In this document: positions 33,184 through 41,669 of the stretch, one piece after another
Position numbering within the stretch: position 1 is the stretch's first letter
How the letters are laid out: each line of letters begins with the position of its first letter
Assembly: GCA_964504345.1 (NCBI GenBank)
Contig: CAZDDX010000002.1
Coordinates: 1 to 64,000, forward strand
From: CAMDTE01 sp964504345
GTDB lineage: Bacteria; Bacteroidota; Bacteroidia; Flavobacteriales; Schleiferiaceae
Direction: 5' to 3'
Length of the DNA stretch: 64,000 nucleotides
Program-made: the position numbers and the translations under genes
Notes under the pieces: generated by a model
Database searches by the model: none
Seen by the model: only the letters and a program-made list of their open reading frames with translations
What the model was told of the DNA's origin: nothing

Positions 33184-34626
33184 TTAGGTTGAAAATGCAG
33201 TATTCAGTTGAACAGCTTGCTTCATGTGGTGAATCTCTACGGTATCTATTCCTTGCAAATCTGCTAAACTTCGGGCAATACGCAAAATTTGTGCCATACG
33301 ACTTCCTATCCAACGTGCAGTGGCCTGCTCTTTTTCAAACCAAGCCAGTGTGTCTTTGTTCGCGTGGAACAACTCCAACAACCGATGTACGGGCACCTGC
33401 CGGTTGGTCCAACGCTCTTCCGAAGACTGAACAAAGCGCTGCGTCCAAATTTTCTCACCCTGTTCCAGTTGAGCTAATGCTTGTGTCCAAGATAGGGCTG
33501 AAAAATCCTCGGATTTTTGTTCGTCCAATCCCAAATCCAATCGCTCCAAAAAAGGTTTCCTCGTTTTTAGTTTCCAAGCGCGCAGTTGGTGGTTGCTGCA
33601 AATGCACGAAACTATTGGCCCGCACGCGCACGGGGCACTCGCCAGTACCAGTTGAAAGCGCGCCGGTACCGCCCAATGGTCTTGCCCCCGGCCCAACAAG
33701 GCGGTTCCACGCTCCAAAACGGCGGCCAGACGGTCCTCAATGCGGGGATCTTGTTCCAACCACCGGCCGATCGCCAAGATTCCACCATTAGCTTGCGTCA
33801 CCTCGTTGGTAAATGGGTCCATCAGTCCGGGGGTGCTGCCCAAAGACGGCATAACACTGGTGATCAAGCGCGTTGGAAACTCCCTAAAGGGTGCCTTAGC
33901 GGCGTCCAATCGGCCGTAATGAAGTTGCTGAACCGTGGCAACCCAGTTGGACCACGGGAACTTTGGTTTTGCCCAAAAGAACGCATGATGTCCTCCGTGG
34001 ACGGCAACCAATGCTGCCCATTGCAATTTTGGATTCCCTTGGAAAGAGTCCCAAAAATTAAAGGATGCATTTCTACGTTCCTGCGGTTCAAGAACTCGTG
34101 TTGCGCTGCGCACGGCCTCTGGCGCGTCTAAGCCATCCCAGGCGTCCAATTGAGCAAAAGCCTCTTCCAAGGTGCTCACATAGCGAATCTTGGGATGGTC
34201 GCCTAATTCTTCCTGGGAGGCCTGCGGCAGCAAAATCCGATCAGCTCCTTGAGCGAGGGCAATAGAAACCAACGCGGGAATTCCAGGAACCGGAAGGACC
34301 CGACCGTCGAAGTGCAACTCGCCCATCGCCCACAGGTTTGTTGATTTTCTTCGGTGGGCCAAGTGGATGGCCAACGCCAGCGGGAGATCAACCGCGGCAC
34401 CGGGCTTGGGCAGTGCGGCTGGAGACAGACTGATGACCCACTTACCGGACGGCCACGGTTGTCGGGTGCTGCGCCAAGCATGGCGTACACGTTGTGGAGA
34501 CTCGCGAACAATTCGCTCGGTAAAGCCGATCAGTTCCCAGCGTATCCCGGGCCGATGCGTTGCGTCCAATTCAACCGGCCGGGGCCAGGCTCCTGAGGAA
34601 ATGGTAAAGACACGTGCGTGTTGCAT
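33184..34626 (-). CDS. ComM/YifB-like protein with degenerate AAA+ motifs
   Basis: The 480-residue protein follows the ComM/YifB (Mg-chelatase-like) plan. The N-terminal ChlI fold shows GFTERIVRESPQRVRHAW, WVISLSPAALPKPGAAVDLP and MGELHFDGRVLPVPGIPALV. The AAA+ region is recognisable by position, but Walker A is replaced by GGHHAFFWAKPKFPWSNW (211-228; normally GPPGTGKS) and Walker B by NGGILAIGRWLEQDP (normally NGVLFLDELPEF). The family sites after it persist: APCACGP, CSNHQLRAWKLKTRKPFLERLDL. True ComM is a branch-migration helicase in natural transformation; this one probably cannot bind ATP. It heads the exporter operon. Confidence 0.8.
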   Translation of the reverse strand: MQHARVFTISSGAWPRPVELDATHRPGIRWELIGFTERIVRESPQRVRHAWRSTRQPWPSGKWVISLSPAALPKPGAAVDLPLALAIHLAHRRKSTNLWAMGELHFDGRVLPVPGIPALVSIALAQGADRILLPQASQEELGDHPKIRYVSTLEEAFAQLDAWDGLDAPEAVRSATRVLEPQERRNASFNFWDSFQGNPKLQWAALVAVHGGHHAFFWAKPKFPWSNWVATVQQLHYGRLDAAKAPFREFPTRLITSVMPSLGSTPGLMDPFTNEVTQANGGILAIGRWLEQDPRIEDRLAAVLERGTALLGRGQDHWAVPARFQLVLASAPCACGPIVSCICSNHQLRAWKLKTRKPFLERLDLGLDEQKSEDFSALSWTQALAQLEQGEKIWTQRFVQSSEERWTNRQVPVHRLLELFHANKDTLAWFEKEQATARWIGSRMAQILRIARSLADLQGIDTVEIHHMKQAVQLNTAFST

Positions 34627-34723
34627 GGGTTGAAATTTTCGGCAATTTCCAACCCTGCACGTCCGACAGTCGGTAGTAAACGTATATAAATAATTGCGAA
34701 TCCCGGGGACTCACCCAGAGTGC

Positions 34724-35128
34724 TTACTCGTCGCGCAAATCCCAGGACTCCATGAGCTCGGGGTTGATGAAGACGTGGGAGATTACTTTGCACCGGGAGG
34801 CTTCAAAAAGTGCTACACCCTGAATGCTGAAGGGGAAAAAGTCGTCGGTTTTGATGTTTCGCAGGCCAAACAAGCATTCGCTGGCATCCCAGAGGACCGC
34901 GAATAAATCACTTTTGGAGTCTGAAGTGGCGTATTCAACTAAATCCCACTCGTAAATGCGCTTGCGCTGGGCGTCAAACCAACCGGTCCACTCGTCTACA
35001 TGCTCGTAGAGAATAGGACGCCCGGTCCACCAAAATCCATCGCGGGAATAAAACAGCGATCCTTGGATATCCCGGAGGAATCCGGCTATCTCCGGCCCTT
35101 GGCGCAATCGGTATCGACGTTCTTCCAC
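34724..35128 (-). CDS. Hypothetical protein with YopX-like pattern
   Basis: A 134-residue soluble protein with GTG start. The part IYEWDLVEYATSDSKSDLFA followed by VLWDASECLFGLR resembles the IYEGDIV...VxWD pattern of YopX-domain proteins often seen in phage and Bacteroidota genomes; the N-terminal FYSRDGFWWTGRPILYEHVD also fits a small beta-rich fold. Function unknown. It lies 97 bases ahead of the ComM-like gene on the same strand. Confidence 0.6.
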   Translation of the reverse strand: MEERRYRLRQGPEIAGFLRDIQGSLFYSRDGFWWTGRPILYEHVDEWTGWFDAQRKRIYEWDLVEYATSDSKSDLFAVLWDASECLFGLRNIKTDDFFPFSIQGVALFEASRCKVISHVFINPELMESWDLRDE

Positions 35129-35193
35129 TAAGGCTTAACGGCGCACCCCAGGGAATTGTTCGAGAAAACTAAAATTATTTAGAAATCAGAATA

Positions 35194-36234
35194 TTACGCA
35201 GAGGTTGCCACTTCCCAAGCCCGCTCCAACACGCTCTTAACTTCTACCGCATGGAGGCAGGGGACATCGCCCAACGCGCAGGTGGACTTGCCAAAAATGC
35301 TGCAGGGACGGCAGGGGAACGCCGCGTCGGGTGCTTGAAGCACGTGCACGTTGGGGTGGCCCAAGCCCACAAAACCTGCTTTGGGGTGTGTTCCGCCCCA
35401 AATGGAAACCACGGGAAGACCGGATTGCACGGCCAGGTGCAGGTTGGCACTGTCCATGGTGACGGCCACGTGGCACGTGCTTCGGACTTTAGTCTCCTCT
35501 TCGTTCTCTATTCCGGCAACAACGGTGCACCGCTGACTCCATTCCGGCTTGATCCAACGCTCCAATTCTTCACGTTCCGCAGCCGAACCGGCCAAAACGG
35601 CTTCGCCGCCGCGCTCCATCCATGCTGCCAGGAGCTCTTGGGCGTAGTTCAACGGCCATTGTTTGGTTTTGTGGCGCGCGGTGGGCGCAAAATACAGTTT
35701 TGGGGCATTACCTACCGCGGGTTTAATCGGTGCGGGCAAAACCGATTGGGCTGTTTTTTCCGTCCATTCCAAGGCCAATCCGAGGCGTTGAAACACCTCC
35801 GCCATGCGGGTGGTTACGGGGGTGATGGCCTCAGCGTGGAGCGCGCCCTTGAGGCGCAGTTGCCGGCGCTGGGGACGATCCTTCACGAGGCGTTCTACGC
35901 GGAGACCTTTCCAGCCTAAGCTGGCACACACCACGCGCGTCCGGAGATTTCGGTGCAAATCTGCAACGGCTTCGACGGGACGACCCGCGGTTGCAGCAGT
36001 GCGCATTTGTTGCCGAATCCACGCCAACACCCCCCACGGAGTTTGCTGGGCGCCACGAAAATCCGAGGTCCAAAAGTCCAACCGCGGATGCGCTGGGATT
36101 TTTTCAGCTAAGGAAGGACGGGTCACCCACGTGATGTGCAAGTCCGGATTCTGCTCCAACGCAGCGCGAACCACGGTTGCGGCCATGGAGACGTCGCCCA
36201 GGGCGGAAAAACGGAGGACCAGAAGGTGATTCAT
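35194..36234 (-). CDS. Glycosyltransferase family 9 (heptosyltransferase-like)
   Basis: The 346-residue enzyme begins MNHLLVLRFSALGDVSMA, the typical GT9 N-terminus, with later KLYFAPTARHKTKQWPLNYA, EAVLAGSAAEREELERW, VAVTMDSANLHLAVQSGLPV and VSIWGGTHPKAGF. GT9 enzymes add heptose or other sugars to the lipopolysaccharide core at the inner membrane. It starts one base after the DUF4254 stop; this pairing is widespread in Bacteroidota and suggests a shared role in envelope glycan synthesis. Confidence 0.92.
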   Translation of the reverse strand: MNHLLVLRFSALGDVSMAATVVRAALEQNPDLHITWVTRPSLAEKIPAHPRLDFWTSDFRGAQQTPWGVLAWIRQQMRTAATAGRPVEAVADLHRNLRTRVVCASLGWKGLRVERLVKDRPQRRQLRLKGALHAEAITPVTTRMAEVFQRLGLALEWTEKTAQSVLPAPIKPAVGNAPKLYFAPTARHKTKQWPLNYAQELLAAWMERGGEAVLAGSAAEREELERWIKPEWSQRCTVVAGIENEEETKVRSTCHVAVTMDSANLHLAVQSGLPVVSIWGGTHPKAGFVGLGHPNVHVLQAPDAAFPCRPCSIFGKSTCALGDVPCLHAVEVKSVLERAWEVATSA

Positions 36235-36235
36235 C

Positions 36236-36883
36236 TCAGTCCAATGTACGATAAAGCACCGGATTGGTGGTGGGATCGTTGTACATTTTCATTTGCTGGT
36301 AGCGTCGGTACGGAGCTTGTTTTGTACACAAAGCGTGCCACAACGCATCGATGGACTCGATCAATTCGGCTTTTTGGCGCACCAGAACCTCCAACTTCCC
36401 TTGGCACCGCAAGCGGTGCTCTTCGCCAGCGTTGGGGCGTTTGGCTTCCGCGGACATGTGGTAAATTTTCAGAGCCAGAATGGACAACCGATCCAGGGCC
36501 CAAGCCGGTGTTTCCGTGGGCAACCACCGCATCGTGGGCGGGGCATCCGGCGCTGGGAGTGCGCGCAAGGTGTTTTCCAGGTAGTCGTCCAGAAATTCCA
36601 CAGCATCCGTTCGTTGTTGGTTCAAAACGTCGATTCGGCGTTTGAGTTCCAGAGCTATCGAAGACTCTACGTGCGGGTCGCGGATGCGGTCTTCGGCATG
36701 CCATTGCACGGCATCAATCCACGCTTTCTTCCAGAGCAGTAGATTCCATTCGTTGGTGGATTCTAAAGCGGGCGCAGGAACATCCCAAGGAACATCCGGG
36801 GCGGAGTGATCCGGCACCAAACGGTGGTATGCATCAACGGAACGCTCAAATACGCTCCAGGCCTCACTCGCCTTCATGGACAT
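36236..36883 (-). CDS. DUF4254 protein
   Basis: The 215-residue helical protein matches the DUF4254 pattern: NEWNLLLWKKAWIDAVQWH, EDRIRDPHVE, ALELKRRIDVLNQQRTDAVE, TETPAWALDRLSILALKIYHM and a C-terminal YQQMKMYNDPTTNPVLY. Function unknown; usually beside GT9 genes, as here, one base apart. Confidence 0.88.
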   Translation of the reverse strand: MSMKASEAWSVFERSVDAYHRLVPDHSAPDVPWDVPAPALESTNEWNLLLWKKAWIDAVQWHAEDRIRDPHVESSIALELKRRIDVLNQQRTDAVEFLDDYLENTLRALPAPDAPPTMRWLPTETPAWALDRLSILALKIYHMSAEAKRPNAGEEHRLRCQGKLEVLVRQKAELIESIDALWHALCTKQAPYRRYQQMKMYNDPTTNPVLYRTLD

Positions 36884-36904
36884 ACTTTAGCGTTTTGGTG
36901 CAGA

Positions 36905-38986
36905 TTATTGTGCTTGAAACGCGGCCACTCCAGCATCCAACCAATCGATGAACTTCTGCACGTCGGGGTCGTAGGCGGCGTGACCGTTTAGCGGTTTCAA
37001 GTCGTTGTGGCCCAAGATGACGTAGTATGGCTGCGCGTTGGCGTTGAAGTTTGCGGCCTGAAAATCAGACCACTTGTTCCCGACGGTCCGCACCTTTTTG
37101 CCGGTGGTGGGCGATACGTACTTCAAGGCCTCCGGCAATTCCGTCCGCTCGTCCACGTACAAGGAAACCAAAACGACGTTTTCGCGCAATCGACGCGCTA
37201 CTTCCGGATTGCGCCACACTTCCTCCTCCATTTTGCGGCAGTTGACACAGCCCCAGCCGGTGAAGTCAATCATCAAGGGCTTGTTTTGCTTTTTAGCGTA
37301 GGCCAAGGCCTTGTCAAAATCGTTGAAGCACGGAAGGTCCAAGGGGCAATGCGCTTCGGCGTCCAGCTTGGGAGCGTCGGAGTTCCCTCCCCCACCGGTG
37401 TAGGCGCCGCCGGGTTGCTCGGCGTAGAAGTCGGGCGGAGGGAAGCCGGCCACCAATTTGACGGGGGCACCAAAAATGCCCGGAAGCAGGTAGAAACCAA
37501 GAACCGCGAAGACCGTGGCGACGAGCATGCGGAAGACCCCAATGTGCTGCACGGGGCTGTCGTTGGGCATGCGGAAAACGCCCAAGAGGTAGAGGGTGGT
37601 GAGGAAGGCAATCGCAACCCAGATGGCCAGGAACATCTCGCGTTCCAACCAATGGTTTTGCCACACCATATCGGCCGTCGACAAGAATTTAAGGGCAAAG
37701 GCCAGTTCCAAGAATCCGAGCACCACCTTCACGGTGTTGAGCCAACCGCCGGATTTGGGCAAGGCGTTGAGCCAGCCCGGGAAGGCCGCAAACAGCATGA
37801 AGGGCACGGAGAGCGCCAAGCTGAAGCCAAACATGCCCATGGCGGGCCCAATCCATTCGCCCGTGGAGGCGGCGGACACCAGCAGCGACCCAATCAGCGG
37901 GCCGGTGCAGGAGAAGCTGACCAAGGAAAGCGTAAAGGCCATGAAGAAAATTCCGGCGTAGCCGCCCTTGTTGGAGGCTTCGTCGGCCTTGTTGACCCAA
38001 GAGCTGGGCAAGGTGATCTCAAAAGCGCCAAAAAAGGAGATGGCAAAGACCACAAACAGCGCAAAAAACACCAGGTTGAACCAGGGATTGGTGGCCAGCT
38101 CGTTCAAAGCGGACGAGCCAAACAGCACGGTAATGAGCAGGCCCAGGGCCACGTAAATGAAGTTGATGCTGAGGCCATAAACCAACGCCTTGCGAACGCC
38201 TTCCGCCTTGGTTTTACTCTGCTTGGTGAAGAAGCTGACCGTCAATGGAATCATGGGGAAAATGCAGGGCATGAAGAGGGCCAAAAGACCGGCTCCTGCT
38301 CCTGCCAAAAAGATGCCCCACGGCGTGCCCGGGGTGACGGAATCGTCGGCTCCCGCGGCGTCGGTGACCACCGGCGCGCCGGCATCTGTGCCCGCGTCTG
38401 ATGCCGGAGCGGTGTCGTTGGTGGATGTAGAAACTACCTCCGTCGCTGCGGCTTCACCTGAAGCAGTCGTAGCGGCGGGTGATCCTGCTGCTGCGGAAGC
38501 TCCCGCAACGACGGGCTCAACCCGGAAATTCAGGTCGCGAAAATCTGGAGGAAGGCACATTTCGTCGTTGCAGACCATGTACTCCACGGTGGCCGCTACG
38601 GCAAAGGGCTTGGACAACGGATCAAACGAAATTTTCTGGCGAAATGCTGCCTTGTTCGCAAAGAACTTCAACTCCATGCCGAAGTTTTTGTCGAACTGGC
38701 TGATGGGCTTCCCTTCCGCCGTTTTTCCGACGGTTTTAAATCCCTTCACGCCTTTGGGCGCTGGAAAGCTAAAGGTGGTGGGGACGGGACCGTTGGGGTC
38801 CACGAACTGCGAATACAGGTGCCAACCGCCTTCCAGCGTGGCCTCCGCCACCAAAACGGCCTCACCCGGACGTTCGGGCGCTTGTTCCACGCGGGTTTTC
38901 CACTTGACGGGGTCCAGGATTTGCGCCTGAAGCGGGGTTTGAGTAGCGGCCCACAGAAAGACCGCGAAGATTCTGATCCAGTTCAT
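36905..38986 (-). CDS. dsbD: Thiol:disulfide interchange protein DsbD
   Basis: The 693-residue protein carries reductant from cytoplasm to periplasm. Signal peptide at 1-22, N-terminal reductase-acceptor domain (about 25-165) with the Cys pair in YMVCNDEMCLPP, an Ala/Thr-rich linker, eight membrane helices with the cysteines in LFMPCIFPMIP and SFSCTGPLIG, and a C-terminal thioredoxin domain with active site DFTGWGCVNCRKME. All six functional cysteines are present. The start MNWIRIFAVFL is supported by the signal peptide and by a TACCTTTG box six bases upstream; that box overlaps the tilS stop codon. Confidence 0.94.
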   Translation of the reverse strand: MNWIRIFAVFLWAATQTPLQAQILDPVKWKTRVEQAPERPGEAVLVAEATLEGGWHLYSQFVDPNGPVPTTFSFPAPKGVKGFKTVGKTAEGKPISQFDKNFGMELKFFANKAAFRQKISFDPLSKPFAVAATVEYMVCNDEMCLPPDFRDLNFRVEPVVAGASAAAGSPAATTASGEAAATEVVSTSTNDTAPASDAGTDAGAPVVTDAAGADDSVTPGTPWGIFLAGAGAGLLALFMPCIFPMIPLTVSFFTKQSKTKAEGVRKALVYGLSINFIYVALGLLITVLFGSSALNELATNPWFNLVFFALFVVFAISFFGAFEITLPSSWVNKADEASNKGGYAGIFFMAFTLSLVSFSCTGPLIGSLLVSAASTGEWIGPAMGMFGFSLALSVPFMLFAAFPGWLNALPKSGGWLNTVKVVLGFLELAFALKFLSTADMVWQNHWLEREMFLAIWVAIAFLTTLYLLGVFRMPNDSPVQHIGVFRMLVATVFAVLGFYLLPGIFGAPVKLVAGFPPPDFYAEQPGGAYTGGGGNSDAPKLDAEAHCPLDLPCFNDFDKALAYAKKQNKPLMIDFTGWGCVNCRKMEEEVWRNPEVARRLRENVVLVSLYVDERTELPEALKYVSPTTGKKVRTVGNKWSDFQAANFNANAQPYYVILGHNDLKPLNGHAAYDPDVQKFIDWLDAGVAAFQAQ

Positions 38987-38991
38987 AGTTT

Positions 38992-40359
38992 TCAAAGGTA
39001 ATGCGCACGAAATTTCCAGAAGGTGCGCGAGGTATCCTGCACGGCAACAGATTGCGATTGACGGATGCCCGGAATCCAAACCACTTCATTATCCGACGCT
39101 TGCGACGCCAGTACAGGGTAGGATTTTCGAGAAAAAGACGGCACTTTGGCGTCGGTGAGGAGGTCGGACACATTTTTGCGCCCGGAGAGACCCAGTGGTG
39201 TCATCCAATCGCCTTCTTCCCACGTACGCCAAACGTAGGCCGCTCCTTCCTGGGGCAAGGCCAGAACCGGCTCGGATGCCGTGCCCAAGGTGCCGTTGGC
39301 GGTGCGCGCCACGTCGGTGGTTTCCAAGGACCATTGAACTTGACGCAAGTCGCGGTGATCGGACCACATTAAACCTTCCAAACTTCTGGTTTCCAGCGGA
39401 AAAACAGGTTGTGAAGCAGCCAGGGGTTGCGGTTTAGCCGCCGACGGCACCACAATCCAGCGGTCGCGCTCCACCCAGATTTCCCATTGGTTTCGGACCA
39501 AATGGGCCCCTACTTGGGCGGTGCGCAAGGCCTGGAGGTGTTCGGCTTCCCACCCTCCGCTGGCGTCCAACAAATGGTACGCCAACAAATCGGCGTGCGG
39601 ATGATCCCAAAGGCTTAAATCCAAGTCCCAAGCGCCCGGCCACCAAAGGCTGGGCGTCAAGTAGCCCCCGGACTCGCGTTCCAAGGATTCGTTCAAAAAA
39701 CGCTGCGTTTGGCGGAGCAGGGCCACCGTTTTTTGCAGACCCGCAGCAGCCTGAGGCAGAGCGCGCTCCAAGGCGGGTAGCACTTCCAACCGAATGCGGT
39801 TGCGCACGTATTTGGGCAGGGCGTTTGAGGCATCTTCGCGCCAAACAAAACCTTTTGCACGGGCATGGACCTCCAATTCGGTTTTCGTGCAGTTCAACAG
39901 CGGACGCACCAAGCCTTCTCGTTCTTCCGCCAGGGACACCAAACCTGCCAATCCTGTTCCGCGCGCGGCATTGATCAGCAAGGTTTCCGCGGCGTCGTTG
40001 GCGTGGTGCGCGGTAGCCAAGGTGTTGACGCCCAGTGAGGTCGCAAAATCGCGGGCACCGGCGTATCGTTGGTGGCGCGCCGTGGCCTGCAAATCCGACA
40101 GGTCCGGTTTCAACCCAAAACGATCCGCGCGGAAAGGAATGCCCCGCTCGGTTGCCCATTGGTGAACCAGGGCTTCGTCAGCCTCCGAATCCGCACCGCG
40201 CAAGCCGTAGTTGGCGTGGTACATTCCGGCCAACAGACCGACCTCGGCCAACACGTGGGCGAGCACTGTGGAATCCAGCCCCCCGGAAACCAGGGCCACC
40301 ACCGGTTCCGCAGGCGGGTTCCAGGGCAAAGTGTTTGGAGTTCCTTTGGACTTAGCCAC
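38992..40359 (-). CDS. tilS: tRNA(Ile)-lysidine synthase
   Basis: TilS converts C34 of tRNA-Ile(CAU) to lysidine. The 455-residue protein shows the PP-loop VVALVSGGLDSTVLAHVL (residues about 19-36), MYHANYGLRGADSEADEALV, TLATAHHANDAAETLLIN and RGTGLAGLVSL, then RPLL with YVRNRIRLEVLPAL. C-terminal TilS domains follow. It overlaps pabB by eight bases. Confidence 0.94.
   Translation of the reverse strand: MAKSKGTPNTLPWNPPAEPVVALVSGGLDSTVLAHVLAEVGLLAGMYHANYGLRGADSEADEALVHQWATERGIPFRADRFGLKPDLSDLQATARHQRYAGARDFATSLGVNTLATAHHANDAAETLLINAARGTGLAGLVSLAEEREGLVRPLLNCTKTELEVHARAKGFVWREDASNALPKYVRNRIRLEVLPALERALPQAAAGLQKTVALLRQTQRFLNESLERESGGYLTPSLWWPGAWDLDLSLWDHPHADLLAYHLLDASGGWEAEHLQALRTAQVGAHLVRNQWEIWVERDRWIVVPSAAKPQPLAASQPVFPLETRSLEGLMWSDHRDLRQVQWSLETTDVARTANGTLGTASEPVLALPQEGAAYVWRTWEEGDWMTPLGLSGRKNVSDLLTDAKVPSFSRKSYPVLASQASDNEVVWIPGIRQSQSVAVQDTSRTFWKFRAHYL
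38993..39000 (-). promoter_or_regulatory. Bacteroidota -7 promoter box TACCTTTG for dsbD
   Basis: Exact match, six bases before the dsbD ATG. Its last two bases are the first two of the tilS stop codon TGA, so the promoter is nested in the end of the upstream gene. Confidence 0.6.
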
Positions 40360-41662
40360 GAACTAGCTCCAATAAGGGATTAACTTTCAATTGACATTCC
40401 TCCCATTCGCTTTGGGGGTTGGCCGCCAGCGTCAGGGCGCTCCCGGCAGCGAGTCGAACTTGAGCGCAAACTACTGCGGACCGGATGACCACGTTGAAAT
40501 CCGCATCTCCGTTGGGCCGAACGTAGCCCAGAGCGCCGCTGTACCAACCGCGGGCAAAACCTTCCACGGCGTTGATTTGCTTCATGGCTTCAATTTTGGG
40601 CGCTCCGGTCATGCTGGCCATGGGAAAACTAACGGCAACGGCGTCCCAAACATCGTATTGATCAGCAAGTTGCGCTTCAACCGTGGAGACCATTTGGTGC
40701 ACGGTGGGAAAGGTCTCCACTTCGCACCACTGCGGCACGCACACGGAGCCGGGAATGGCCACTCGGGAGAGATCGTTGCGCACCACGTCCACCACCATGG
40801 TGTTTTCTGCGCGTTCCTTGCTGCTGACCGACAGATCCCGCACGGCCGCCGCATCGGCATCTGCATCTGCGGACCGGGGCGCCGTGCCCTTGATGGGCCG
40901 CGAACGAACGGTTCTGCCCCGAACTTGCAGGTAGCGCTCCGGGCTTCCGCTGACCACGGCGACGCCGGGGAAGCGCGCGCAGCCGCCCTGCGGCGGCTGC
41001 GCGCGCTCCTTCCACCGAACGTACAAATCCGCGGCGTCTTGGGCACCGGAAACCACCCACGGCAAACACAAATTGGCTTCGTAAATCGACCCCTGCCGCA
41101 TGGCCTCCAGAAGGGACTCGGCCGAAGTACGGTAGTGGGATTCCTCTGGAGCCATGGTCACCAGTGGGTTACGGGTTGCGTTCGTAGGAGAACCGTCGAC
41201 GGGGACGAGCACCGCAGAATCCCCTCTTGTGGCCCACCACGCGTCAAACTCCGCGCGCGAAAAGTTCGGATGGAGCTCCAGCCAGGTGCCTTGGGCGTCG
41301 GCGTACGCCACCCAGCTGGGTTCAAAAAAGAGAAAGTCCGGTTCTTCCGGGCGTCGGTCTTGGGGTTGGGGTACCGTGGGCTCAAAGACCGATTTCAAAT
41401 CGTAGGAGAGCATGCCCAGCCACCAGCTGGGTTGGGCGCGCCAGGCCGCCACGAGTGCTTCCCAATCTTGGGGCGTTGCGGCTCCAGACGGCGCGGCCGG
41501 ACGGTGCCACTGCAGGGGAGTGCCCGCCGCCAACCATCTGAAATTACCGTAGGAATCCACGGATTGCGTTTCCAACCAAACAAATCCGGGCCGGTCCTCG
41601 GACAGGACGGCCGCGCGCACGGCGTCGACCGACGCCTCCCAGGAGTGCCGGTGGTACATCAC
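40352..41662 (-). CDS. pabB: Aminodeoxychorismate synthase component I (PabB-like)
   Basis: The 436-residue chorismate-binding enzyme makes aminodeoxychorismate for folate. Motifs: SIYEANLCLPW, the SPERYLQVRGRTVRSRPIKG stretch, then GTAPR, ERAENTMVVDVVRNDLSRVA, VSFPMASMTGAPKIEAMKQI and the end EWEECQLKVNPLLELV. The PIKGT lysine motif favours PabB over anthranilate synthase. No glutaminase subunit is adjacent. A perfect 16-base hairpin sits inside the gene (40972-41007). Confidence 0.88.
   Translation of the reverse strand: MMYHRHSWEASVDAVRAAVLSEDRPGFVWLETQSVDSYGNFRWLAAGTPLQWHRPAAPSGAATPQDWEALVAAWRAQPSWWLGMLSYDLKSVFEPTVPQPQDRRPEEPDFLFFEPSWVAYADAQGTWLELHPNFSRAEFDAWWATRGDSAVLVPVDGSPTNATRNPLVTMAPEESHYRTSAESLLEAMRQGSIYEANLCLPWVVSGAQDAADLYVRWKERAQPPQGGCARFPGVAVVSGSPERYLQVRGRTVRSRPIKGTAPRSADADADAAAVRDLSVSSKERAENTMVVDVVRNDLSRVAIPGSVCVPQWCEVETFPTVHQMVSTVEAQLADQYDVWDAVAVSFPMASMTGAPKIEAMKQINAVEGFARGWYSGALGYVRPNGDADFNVVIRSAVVCAQVRLAAGSALTLAANPQSEWEECQLKVNPLLELVRG
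40972..41007. repeat. Perfect 16-bp inverted repeat inside pabB
   Basis: Arms AGCGCGCGCAGCCGCC and GGCGGCTGCGCGCGCT, loop CTGC. Same arm and loop lengths as the hairpin in folC. It encodes RAQPPQGGCAR. Confidence 0.85.
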
Positions 41663-41669
41663 GTAAAAA

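Noticed and set aside
37007..38401. 464-residue plus-strand open frame over dsbD
   Set aside because: Antisense to dsbD, with low-complexity Gly/Arg/His composition typical of shadow frames in GC-rich DNA.
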